Below, one piece after another: positions 52,713 to 60,470 of a stretch of 64,000 nt of DNA. The stretch is taken from assembly GCF_014652455.1 (NCBI RefSeq), contig NZ_BMYV01000003.1:335299-399298 (forward strand). The letters run 5' to 3'. This DNA is from Litorimonas cladophorae. Lineage in GTDB: Bacteria; Pseudomonadota; Alphaproteobacteria; Caulobacterales; Maricaulaceae. The translations under genes and the position numbers were made by a program. Position 1 is the stretch's first letter; the number at the start of each line of letters is the position of its first letter. Below the pieces are notes generated by a model, which did not search any database, was not told where the DNA came from, and worked only from the letters and a program-made list of their open reading frames with translations.

Positions 52713-53651
52713 ATGACCTCAGATATATTGATGGGTTTCACCCAAACATGGGCGGGCGAATGCTCGGCTTGGGAGTGTGATGAATTAGGTCACATGAATA
52801 TGCGCCATTACGCGCATAAAATGGACGAAGCGCGGCGTGGGCTGGTGATCCGTTTAGGCCTTACCAGCGCCTACCACCCTGGAACCTCCAGCACTGTGCG
52901 CTGCCGAGATTTTCACATCAAATATCAAGGCGAAGCCCGTCCCGGCGCGCCTCTGCGGATCGACTCGGCTCTGCTTGAGCTCGGCGAATCCACTGCGCGG
53001 CTTTGCCATATCATGACCCATCGGGATGGGCGTATCGCTGCCACGGCCGTTGAGACGGTAGAGCATGTTTACATTCCCGAAGATAAAATCTTTCCTTGGC
53101 CCACACGGGTCCAAGCGGCGGCACTAGGTTTTACTGCCGACCTGCCGTCACCCGCCAAGCCCAGGAACATCGACGGCACGTCCGCACATATTGGCATGAG
53201 CAAAGCTGCGCTTGAAGCGGCGGGTGCGAAATTTATTGGCACAGGGGTCTTTAGTGCAGCGGAACTCGATATCTCCAATTGCGTGACCATGGGAAGTTTC
53301 TTTGGCCGCACGACCTCTTCCATCGGGTGGTTTAGTGAAGGTTGGCCCGAATTCGAAGATGAAGCCTATATTGGGAGCGGAAAAAGTGGGGCGCTTTTAG
53401 AAATGCGCGCTGTGGTCCATCGTTACCCGCGACAAGGCGACATCTACATTTACGCTGCCGCTATCACGTCGGCCAATGCTTATACGCGTGAATTCGTCCA
53501 TAATCTGGTCGATCCCATTAGCGGCGACAGCTGGGTTTCCATGCAAGCGAGTGCCTGCAAATTTGATTTAAAGGCCCGCGCTTTGATCAAATCAACGGAA
53601 GAAGACCTCGCCTTTCTGGAAACGAATATGCTCAAGGCCGTCAAAGCCTAA
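52713..53651 (+). CDS. Double-hotdog acyl-CoA thioesterase-like protein
   Basis: A 312-residue protein with two hotdog domains: the first at about 10-125, containing the classic CDELGHMNMRHY (Asp-x-x-GH-x-N) motif, the second at about 170-300 with the strand DISNCVTMGSFFGRTTS. It is likely to hydrolyse an acyl-CoA; the specificity is unknown. The gene starts 3 bases after the Zur-type gene's stop, a likely operon by spacing. Its 3' end overlaps the convergent hydrolase gene by four bases. Confidence 0.82.
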   Translation: MTSDILMGFTQTWAGECSAWECDELGHMNMRHYAHKMDEARRGLVIRLGLTSAYHPGTSSTVRCRDFHIKYQGEARPGAPLRIDSALLELGESTARLCHIMTHRDGRIAATAVETVEHVYIPEDKIFPWPTRVQAAALGFTADLPSPAKPRNIDGTSAHIGMSKAALEAAGAKFIGTGVFSAAELDISNCVTMGSFFGRTTSSIGWFSEGWPEFEDEAYIGSGKSGALLEMRAVVHRYPRQGDIYIYAAAITSANAYTREFVHNLVDPISGDSWVSMQASACKFDLKARALIKSTEEDLAFLETNMLKAVKA

Positions 53652-54544
53652 GCCGCTGCGATGGCGTCCCGTAAGGCTTGCGTCGCAAGCTCCGTCTGCA
53701 CGAATGGAAACAGGTGTCCCAGTTCATCATCGTAACGCACGTTGATTTTCGGCTGGGCTTGTTGAACGGCGCGTCGTGTCCCTGGCGTTGAAACAGGCAC
53801 GCGACCGCCGGCGAAAATAAATGTCGAATTATCAGGCAAATCGCGGGCCGCTTTGAACAAGTTATGCCATTGGGCCACGAATATGGTTTGCTCCCATTTC
53901 GGGTCACAGGCCAATTCCCAGCTTCCGTCAGAGCGCTCGACCAAACCTCCCGAAATATAATCGCCCAACACAGCATCATCCATGCCGCGAAAGGCACCGC
54001 GTCCCTGCCAACGCTCAAAAGCGGCCTCGGGACTGTCAAAGACGGATTTCCGCCGACCCGCATTACGCGCAATCGGAACCCGTTTTCTCATATAAGGTCG
54101 TCCCCCCGGCAGGGCGGAGGTCAGGCGAAAAAGGAACGGCACAGACACAGGGTCCAGACCGACGTAACCGCTGATGCGCCCCTTGAGTTCTGGGGCGGCC
54201 AAGACCGCTGATACAGCGCCAAAACTATGCCCGCCCAAGACAACGGGCTGGTCTGTTAGCTCGGGGAGGTGGCGGTCAAAAAACTCGACACAATCATCGC
54301 GAAAGATATGCCAGTTCGGGATGTTTAACGGCTGGGGCATATCTCGGCTCTCCCCGTGTCCACGCATGTCAAAGACAACGGCGTGAAATTTAGGGTCCTG
54401 ACAGAGCGGTTCTATCACGGCGCGATATGCCTGGGCATTAAATCCATTTGCATGGAGAAAAACGAGCTGAACGGCTGCCGAAACATTGCCAAAATGAAGC
54501 GTCGAAAGTGTACCGTCACGTAATTGATATGTTCTGCGTTCCAT
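53648..54544 (-). CDS. Alpha/beta-fold hydrolase
   Basis: A 298-residue alpha/beta hydrolase. The oxyanion region is VFLHANGFNAQAYR, the nucleophile elbow is GGHSFGAVSA, and the C-terminal His lies in ELGHLFP. A VFDMRGHGESR loop is typical of the AB_hydrolase_1 family. No signal peptide; the substrate is unknown. It is convergent with the thioesterase gene, downstream of the phosphoesterase (26 bases), all on the minus strand with the lipid-catabolic genes. Confidence 0.85.
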   Translation of the reverse strand: MERRTYQLRDGTLSTLHFGNVSAAVQLVFLHANGFNAQAYRAVIEPLCQDPKFHAVVFDMRGHGESRDMPQPLNIPNWHIFRDDCVEFFDRHLPELTDQPVVLGGHSFGAVSAVLAAPELKGRISGYVGLDPVSVPFLFRLTSALPGGRPYMRKRVPIARNAGRRKSVFDSPEAAFERWQGRGAFRGMDDAVLGDYISGGLVERSDGSWELACDPKWEQTIFVAQWHNLFKAARDLPDNSTFIFAGGRVPVSTPGTRRAVQQAQPKINVRYDDELGHLFPFVQTELATQALRDAIAAA

Positions 54545-54570
54545 ATGAGCGGCTTAGACCAATCTAATTA

Positions 54571-55248
54571 TTATGCCAGTGCGGCAAAGTCTCGATACCC
54601 TTGAACAAGTGTGGCGATGTTCATAACCGTTAGCTTGTCACCGTCACCTGCGCCTGTATCCAGAAAATACCGATTCCCGATGCGGCGCATTTTGGGCACG
54701 GGCGTATGTCCGTGGAGCGTGATATCAACTCCGATAACAGGACGCGGGTCGACATCGCCGCGAAGGACTTTCCGGCCCCACATCATCTGTTGATGACAAG
54801 TAAGATCGTCGATCATCGTCGCCCAATCATGTCCGCAGGGTTCAGCGTGACATATGCCGACTGTGGAAGTTTCACCTTTGAGAGTTATCGCAATTGGCAA
54901 GGACATCAAACGCTCCACCCAAGCTGCGATTTCCGTCCGCTGCAATTCTTGCGTCCACGTGCCATAGTTTCGAATCCAACTTGGGAAAGCGTCACATGAA
55001 AACCAGTCGATCATCATCTGCTCGTGATTGCCACGAACGGCGTAGAACCAAGGCTCATCTAATAATTTTAGACAGTCTAAACTCTTTGGCCCACGATCAA
55101 TTAAATCACCCACGGAGAACACGCGGTCTCGCGATGGATCGAAGCCCACGTAGGATAGTTCTTCCATCAGCAGGTCAATATGCCCGTGAATGTCGCCAAC
55201 GGCAAAATCACGCCCTGATTCATTTTTAGATATGAGACTATGCACCAA
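54571..55248 (-). CDS. Calcineurin-type serine/threonine phosphatase
   Basis: A 225-residue metallophosphoesterase of the PPP/PrpA type. Metal-binding motifs in order: GDIHGHIDLL (from residue 18), GDLIDRGPKSLDCL, and GNHEQM, plus a later GHTPVP. It may dephosphorylate proteins or nucleotides (ApaH-like group). It is 9 bases downstream of the crotonase gene on the same strand. Confidence 0.9.
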   Translation of the reverse strand: MVHSLISKNESGRDFAVGDIHGHIDLLMEELSYVGFDPSRDRVFSVGDLIDRGPKSLDCLKLLDEPWFYAVRGNHEQMMIDWFSCDAFPSWIRNYGTWTQELQRTEIAAWVERLMSLPIAITLKGETSTVGICHAEPCGHDWATMIDDLTCHQQMMWGRKVLRGDVDPRPVIGVDITLHGHTPVPKMRRIGNRYFLDTGAGDGDKLTVMNIATLVQGYRDFAALA

Positions 55249-55257
55249 GCGTATGGC

Positions 55258-55956
55258 TTAGATCGCGTGGACTTTGGCGGGGTCTAAATCGTCCTCAATC
55301 GCTTGGTCAAGGATGGCAAAAAGCGCTTTGCGGGAGCGAAACTTTGTCTCGCGGAAGGCTTTCGGATTGGCTTGGCCAAACATTTGACCCACCATTGGGA
55401 TGGCCATTGGCCATTGCTCTTCCGGCACGACGCGGTCGAAGAACCCCGCGTGCATCGCGCCTTTAGGATCAAAGATTTCACCGTTAATAACGCAACGGTT
55501 GAAGTGGCTTTTATTCAGCGTTTCACGCGCCAGCTCGATGCCGAAATTATGCATGGTCATCCCGATCAAAGTCTCATTCAATCCGATTTTAAAACTGCCA
55601 GCTTTGATCATGGAGTAATCACAGGCCAGCGCCAAAAACGCACCCATCGCGATTGTATGTCCCGTCGCCGCCATAATGACAGGGCGCGGATGCGCCATAA
55701 TACGACGGGCAAATTTGGACCCTTTGGAGGTCAACTCAAGCGCGTTTTGTGGTCCTTCACCCATTTCTTTGAGATCAAACCCGCCGGACATCACGCCGTC
55801 ACGTCCCGTGATGACGACGATCGCGTCATCTTTTCCCGCCATGTCCAAAGCTTCATTCAGCTCGGCCCACGTTTGGGATCCCAGTGCATTGGCCTTACCA
55901 TCATTCAGTGCGATAACGGCGACGCCGTCTTTGAACGTATAAGTGAGCTTTTCCAT
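55258..55956 (-). CDS. Enoyl-CoA hydratase/isomerase (crotonase)-family protein
   Basis: A 232-residue crotonase-fold protein. The oxyanion-forming NDGKANALGSQT, the SGGFDLKEMG loop and the AATGHTIAMGAFLALACDY stretch are present. A short C-terminus suggests an enoyl-CoA hydratase or isomerase of non-standard specificity. It begins 1 base after the PaiB-like gene stop and belongs to the same unit as the two acyl-CoA dehydrogenases upstream. Confidence 0.88.
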   Translation of the reverse strand: MEKLTYTFKDGVAVIALNDGKANALGSQTWAELNEALDMAGKDDAIVVITGRDGVMSGGFDLKEMGEGPQNALELTSKGSKFARRIMAHPRPVIMAATGHTIAMGAFLALACDYSMIKAGSFKIGLNETLIGMTMHNFGIELARETLNKSHFNRCVINGEIFDPKGAMHAGFFDRVVPEEQWPMAIPMVGQMFGQANPKAFRETKFRSRKALFAILDQAIEDDLDPAKVHAI

Positions 55957-55957
55957 C

Positions 55958-56554
55958 TTACGATTTCCTTATTAGATCGATCTCATCTGCGAGACCGTCA
56001 ATTCCCTTGGCGCGCAAATCTTTGATTATTCTGGCTTGCGTTGCCGCGTTTTTATTTTGGCTTAATTTACGGATACCACGGACCCTGTCCATGCGCATTT
56101 CGAAATAGACGATATGCGGGAAGAGACGTGACGCGTAGCTAGCGGCGTCTTCCATTGCCCACCCGTCTGGACCCTCATATTTTTCGGTTAGTTCCACCAT
56201 GCGATCGACGCTCTTTTCTGGGTTTAAAACTGTCGTCACGCCGTGAACATGGACGGCCGTGTAATCCCAAGTCGGCACGGATTTTTCAGGTTTATCGTAG
56301 AGTGTCGCAGAGATGTAATCATGCGGACCATGAAAGGCCGCTAGGAAGACCATACTGGTTCCCAAAAACTCCGCCATTGGGTTATTCGCAGCGATATGAC
56401 CGTAGAGATATTCGCCGTCCCGCACCATGGGCAGATGCGTCGCCAGCGGGCCTTCGACATTGGAGGATGTCAGCAGCGGAAAACCATATGTGTCAATAAT
56501 ACGATTTGTGTATTCGGTGTCGTTGTCGACGTAATGTGGCGGTGGATAGCTCAT
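55958..56554 (-). CDS. PaiB-like FMN-binding regulator-type protein
   Basis: A 198-residue protein of the PaiB/FMN-binding negative transcriptional regulator family. Typical segments: YGFPLLTS, GPLATHLPMV, YGHIAANNPMAEFL, and VPTWDYTAVHVHG. The fold is flavin-reductase-like and binds FMN; the 'regulator' name derives from Bacillus PaiB and no DNA-binding helix is evident. It lies between the second acyl-CoA dehydrogenase gene (58 bases) and the crotonase gene (1 base). Confidence 0.9.
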   Translation of the reverse strand: MSYPPPHYVDNDTEYTNRIIDTYGFPLLTSSNVEGPLATHLPMVRDGEYLYGHIAANNPMAEFLGTSMVFLAAFHGPHDYISATLYDKPEKSVPTWDYTAVHVHGVTTVLNPEKSVDRMVELTEKYEGPDGWAMEDAASYASRLFPHIVYFEMRMDRVRGIRKLSQNKNAATQARIIKDLRAKGIDGLADEIDLIRKS

Positions 56555-56612
56555 AACGTCAAATACACGTCACACCGACGCGAGCAAGCCCGCGTCGATG
56601 TGATTGAATTAA

Positions 56613-57776
56613 TTAAAGCGAGCGCGCGATGACCATTTTCATGATCTCGTTGGTGCCGCCATAGATACGCTGTACGCGGCTGTCGCGATACATGCGGCCG
56701 ATGCGATATTCATTCATGAAGCCATATCCGCCATGTAGCTGGAGGCAGCGGTCAATGACTTCGCACTCTTTATCCGTAACCCAGTATTTTGCCATGGACG
56801 CAGTGACCGTATCTAGCTCTCCGCGCAGATGTTTGGCGGCGCAATCATAGACAAATGTCTTGGCGATTGTGACGATGGTTTTGCATTCAGCCAATTCGAA
56901 CTGTGTGTTCTGGAAGTTCAAAATTGGCTGGCCAAAGGCTTTCCGCTCTTTGACATATTCAATCGTTGCTTCGAGGGCCGCTTCCATTTGCGCGACGCCT
57001 TGGACCGCGATGTTCAAACGTTCCTGCGGCAACTCTTTCATCAGCTGAACAAAACCGTGGCCTGTTTCGGGGCCAAGCAACGCGTCCGCTGGAACTTTCA
57101 TATCGTCAAAGAACAGCTCTGCTGTGTCTTGGGCGTCCATGCCAACTTTGTCGAGGATACGACCGCGGCGGAAACCTTCGAGGTCATCTGTCTCGATAAC
57201 AAATAGCGATTTGGAGTGTTTACCCTGTCCGCCAGTATCGGCCACAACCACGATTAGGTTCGCAGTCCCACCATTGGTGATGAAGGTTTTGGAACCATTG
57301 ATAATCCAACCATTTCCGTCTTGCTTGGCGTTGGTTTTGACGTTTTGAAGGTCGGAACCCGTGCCTGGCTCGGACATCGCAATCGCACCGACGAGCTCAC
57401 CCGTGGCCATTCTTGGCAACCATTTCTGCTTCTGCTCTTCCGTACCGTAATGCAGGATGTAGGGCGCAACGATTGCGTTATGAAGTGACAGACCGAACCC
57501 ATCGACATTAGCTTTGATCAACTCTTCTTGGATAATCATTTCGTGGCGATAGTCACCACCGCCCCCGCCGTACTCTTCGGGGATCGCGCAATTGAGGAGA
57601 CCCATGTCGCCCGCCATATTCCAAAATTTGCGGTCGACTTTTTTGTTCTTACGGAACTCTTCTGAATGCGGTGCCATTTCACGCGCATAGAAGCCGTGAA
57701 CGGCCTCGCGGAAGATGTTGATGTCTTCCTCATCATACCAGTCTGGGTTCTTAAAATCGATTGCGGCTTTAGCCAT
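56613..57776 (-). CDS. Acyl-CoA dehydrogenase, long-chain type
   Basis: A 387-residue flavoprotein that oxidises acyl-CoA to trans-2-enoyl-CoA. N-terminal helical domain, middle beta-domain with AIAMSEPGTGSDLQNVKT and NGSKTFITNG, and a C-terminal helical domain with QLHGGYGFMNEY and RIYGGTNEIMKMV. Where medium-chain enzymes have the catalytic Glu in YEGT, this has YGGT, as in long-chain (ACADL-like) and isovaleryl enzymes that use a Glu earlier in the chain. Second gene of the dehydrogenase cluster, after a hairpin. Confidence 0.93.
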   Translation of the reverse strand: MAKAAIDFKNPDWYDEEDINIFREAVHGFYAREMAPHSEEFRKNKKVDRKFWNMAGDMGLLNCAIPEEYGGGGGDYRHEMIIQEELIKANVDGFGLSLHNAIVAPYILHYGTEEQKQKWLPRMATGELVGAIAMSEPGTGSDLQNVKTNAKQDGNGWIINGSKTFITNGGTANLIVVVADTGGQGKHSKSLFVIETDDLEGFRRGRILDKVGMDAQDTAELFFDDMKVPADALLGPETGHGFVQLMKELPQERLNIAVQGVAQMEAALEATIEYVKERKAFGQPILNFQNTQFELAECKTIVTIAKTFVYDCAAKHLRGELDTVTASMAKYWVTDKECEVIDRCLQLHGGYGFMNEYRIGRMYRDSRVQRIYGGTNEIMKMVIARSL

Positions 57777-57819
57777 TGCGTCTCTCCCGTGGGTTTACTT
57801 TTATTATTTAAATGCAAAT

Positions 57820-57842
57820 GGCCCCGACGATCCGTCGAGGCC
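57820..57842 (-). other. Intergenic hairpin between the two acyl-CoA dehydrogenase genes
   Basis: Stem GGCCCCGACG/CGTCGAGGCC with one mismatch and loop ATC. On the minus strand it is followed by AT-rich sequence rather than a strict T-run. It may be a partial terminator or an mRNA-processing element lowering expression of downstream genes. Confidence 0.55.
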
Positions 57843-57864
57843 TGAAGTTAGAATTTTCTGACGT

Positions 57865-59655
57865 TTAAAACGCAGCCGCTTCCAGCGCCATAACAGGTTC
57901 TGCACCCGTCTTGATTTTGGCAAGGTGACTATCGAGCATCGGCAACATACGGAGCATGAAATAGCGGCCCGTGATGATTTTGTTCGGGTAGAACTGATCA
58001 TTGCTGCCTTCGTCGATTTTGGCTTGTGCCACAACGGCCATTTTTGCCCACATATAAGCCAGCGTCGCCAGACCCAACATGTGCATATAATCGACAGAAC
58101 CGGCGCCCGCATTATTCGGGTCGGACATGCCATTTTGCATCAACCACATCGTGGCTTCTGTGAGTTTCTTCTGCGCACCGCCTAGGCCGTCAATGAATTC
58201 TGGAAGGGCTTCATTGTCTTTATTCTCAGCAATGAACGCAGCGATTTCTTGGTTGAGCGTCATCAACGCACGGCCACCATTGCGGGCGAGTTTACGACCA
58301 ACAAGATCAAGTGCTTGGATACCGTTGGCACCTTCATAGATAAGCGCAATACGGTTATCGCGGACGAACTGGCTCATGCCCCATTCTTCGACAAAACCGT
58401 GACCACCAAAAATTTGCTGGCAATCAATTGTCGTCTTCATGGACATATCTGTCAGATAGCCTTTGACGACGGGGGTCAACAGACCAAGATAGTCATCACA
58501 TTTTTGCGCCAACGCTTCGTCGCCAGAATGCTTTTCCATGTCTTCGTGTTTTGCGGCCCAATAGAGGAGTGCACGACCTGCTTCGTTAAAGGCTTTGGTT
58601 TCCATCAACATGCGGCGCACGTCAGGATGGACGATGATCGGATCAGCTGGCTTGTCTTCGTTTTTTGGCCCTGTGAGCGCGCGGCCTTGGATACGGTCTT
58701 TCGCGTAGATCGCTGCATTTTGGTAAGCGACTTCGGATTGGCCCAAACCTTGGAGGCCAACACCGATACGGGCTTCGTTCATCATAACGAACATGACGCG
58801 CAGGCCTTTGTTTTCATCACCGATGAGATAGCCTTCCGCTTCGTCGTAATTCATCACGCAAGTTGAGTTGCCGTGAATGCCCATCTTTTCCTCGATGGAG
58901 CCGCAGGACACAGGATTGCGTTCGCCTGGGTTTTCATTCTCATCAAGTTTAAACTTCGGAACGATAAAGAGGGAAATGCCTTTCGTGCCTGCTGGCGCAC
59001 CTTCGATGCGGGCGAGGACAAGATGGACAATGTTGTCCGCCATATCATGTTCGCCGGCCGAGATGAAAATCTTCTGACCGGAAATTTTGTATGTTCCGTC
59101 GCCGTTTGGAACAGCTTTGGTTTTCAACATACCCAAATCCGTACCGCAATGCGGCTCGGTCAAGTTCATCGTGCCAGTCCATTCACCGGACATCATTTTT
59201 GGCAGATAAGTTTGCTTTTGCTCTGGCGTGCCGCCGACCTGAATGGCTTTGATCGCGCCACCTGTCAGGCCTGGATACATTGCGAACGCCATGTTGGAAG
59301 ATGTCCACATTTCGGAGGCTGCGATTTGCAACATGCCCGGCATGCCTTGGCCACCATATTCAGGGTCCATAGATAAGGACGTCCAACCGTTTTCGGTCAT
59401 TTGCTTATAGGCGTCTTTGAAACCTGTTGGCGTGGTTACGGACCCATCTTCATGGCGTTTACAGCCCTCATGGTCACCCACAATGTTTAGGGGCGCGAGC
59501 ACTTCTTCGGAAAACTTGGCAGCTTGCTCCAAAACCGCATCGGCCAGATCGGCATCAACTTCGGAGAAGGCATCATAATTAGTTAGCTCTTCGAAGCCGA
59601 GAACTTCGTGGAGCAAGAACTGCATGTCTCGGACGGGGGCTTTATAAGATGGCAT
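57865..59655 (-). CDS. Acyl-CoA dehydrogenase, DmdC-like with C-terminal domain
   Basis: A 596-residue acyl-CoA dehydrogenase. Motifs: NLTEPHCGTDLGMLKTKAVPN, SGQKIFISAGEHDM, CGSIEEKMGIHGNSTC, and QIFGGHGFVEEWGMSQFVRD, with the signature YEGANGIQALDLVGRKL that supplies the Glu. The extra C-terminal 120 residues fit the acetyl-CoA dehydrogenase C-terminal domain found in 3-methylmercaptopropionyl-CoA dehydrogenases and related fatty-acid enzymes. It starts 12 bases downstream of the MerR regulator gene, so the pair are co-transcribed. Confidence 0.93.
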   Translation of the reverse strand: MPSYKAPVRDMQFLLHEVLGFEELTNYDAFSEVDADLADAVLEQAAKFSEEVLAPLNIVGDHEGCKRHEDGSVTTPTGFKDAYKQMTENGWTSLSMDPEYGGQGMPGMLQIAASEMWTSSNMAFAMYPGLTGGAIKAIQVGGTPEQKQTYLPKMMSGEWTGTMNLTEPHCGTDLGMLKTKAVPNGDGTYKISGQKIFISAGEHDMADNIVHLVLARIEGAPAGTKGISLFIVPKFKLDENENPGERNPVSCGSIEEKMGIHGNSTCVMNYDEAEGYLIGDENKGLRVMFVMMNEARIGVGLQGLGQSEVAYQNAAIYAKDRIQGRALTGPKNEDKPADPIIVHPDVRRMLMETKAFNEAGRALLYWAAKHEDMEKHSGDEALAQKCDDYLGLLTPVVKGYLTDMSMKTTIDCQQIFGGHGFVEEWGMSQFVRDNRIALIYEGANGIQALDLVGRKLARNGGRALMTLNQEIAAFIAENKDNEALPEFIDGLGGAQKKLTEATMWLMQNGMSDPNNAGAGSVDYMHMLGLATLAYMWAKMAVVAQAKIDEGSNDQFYPNKIITGRYFMLRMLPMLDSHLAKIKTGAEPVMALEAAAF

Positions 59656-59667
59656 AGTGAGGTCCTG

Positions 59668-60189
59668 TTAGGTAGATAGTTGTGTTGTTTTGGGGTCTAC
59701 ATCTGGCGACGGGCCAGACATGAAATCGATAGGGTTGCCTGTTGTCGTCGTATCAAAAGCAGCTTGATATCGGGCGGCCAAGTCGGCCACATTGTCGTTA
59801 TCAGGCGCATTCGCAAGAGCCTCTTCGGCAATTTCAATGACGTCTGTCATATCAGCATGCATGATATCGAGATCGCGACGACGCTCCGCCAGTCCCGCAA
59901 CAACAGCTTCAAAGTTTTTCTTGCGACGCAAAACTTCTGCGCGCTCGGTAACGACGCCATCCGTGATGTCGAAAACGGACCGAATGTCTTCCAGCGAGAA
60001 TCCCATACGCTTGCCGCGCATTATCTTCTCAAAACGCAATCGATCGCGCGGGCCAAAAACGCGCACGCCGCTTTCACGACACGGCGTCAGCAACCCCTTG
60101 TCTTCATAAAAACGGATCGTACGCGGCGTTACGCTGAACATATCAGCGAAAACCTTGATACCCCATTTGTGTTCAACGGCTTCAGTCAT
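59668..60189 (-). CDS. MerR-family regulator of the acyl-CoA cluster (LiuR-like)
   Basis: A 173-residue MerR regulator. HTH (about residues 10-80) with SVTPRTIRFYEDKGLLTPCRE and the RLRFEKIMRGKRMGFSLEDI helix; the C-terminal half is a coiled coil without Cys metal ligands, as in LiuR-type regulators of branched-chain amino acid and fatty acid breakdown. A strong palindromic operator lies 15 bases upstream of its start codon, so it probably represses its own operon. An ORF start further upstream runs through that operator, so the ATG at 60189 is preferred. Confidence 0.9.
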   Translation of the reverse strand: MTEAVEHKWGIKVFADMFSVTPRTIRFYEDKGLLTPCRESGVRVFGPRDRLRFEKIMRGKRMGFSLEDIRSVFDITDGVVTERAEVLRRKKNFEAVVAGLAERRRDLDIMHADMTDVIEIAEEALANAPDNDNVADLAARYQAAFDTTTTGNPIDFMSGPSPDVDPKTTQLST

Positions 60190-60203
60190 GTGCGCGTCAT
60201 AGC

Positions 60204-60235
60204 TTACGTTAACGTTCACGTCAACGTTAACGTAA
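60204..60235. promoter_or_regulatory. Palindromic operator upstream of the MerR gene
   Basis: Perfect 13-bp inverted repeat TTACGTTAACGTT/AACGTTAACGTAA separated by 6 bases (CACGTC). Each arm itself contains the self-complementary ACGTTAACGT, and a further ACGT lies in the centre, giving serial half-sites. This resembles the TTTACGTTAACGTAAA-type sites of LiuR-like regulators. Confidence 0.8.
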
Positions 60236-60353
60236 AGGTCAAACCCCGCGACATGTCGTCAGAGCCGTTTTCACCTCTGTTCAGCGCTTTAAACCGCCGT
60301 CGAGACTATTATCTGCGTTCAAAGGCGGCGTTGCGTCCAAAAAGGTTAACAGC

Positions 60354-60370
60354 TTAACGCCGTGTTAACC
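60354..60370. promoter_or_regulatory. Perfect CtrA-type box (TTAA-N7-TTAA)
   Basis: TTAACGCCGTGTTAACC, a full match to the CtrA consensus TTAA-N7-TTAA with a trailing C. It is 101 bases upstream of the PodJ-like gene. A second TTAAC at 60346 lies just ahead. CtrA is the cell-cycle master regulator of Caulobacterales and relatives, consistent with the organism type. Confidence 0.75.
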
Positions 60371-60470
60371 ATGCCGGGGGTTAAACGGAAGAAACCGTCG
60401 CCCGATTTGCGTCTCCTTATAGGCGACTTTGGCCGAAACTTAGATCGAGACCCTGGGGAAGACTGCGTTA

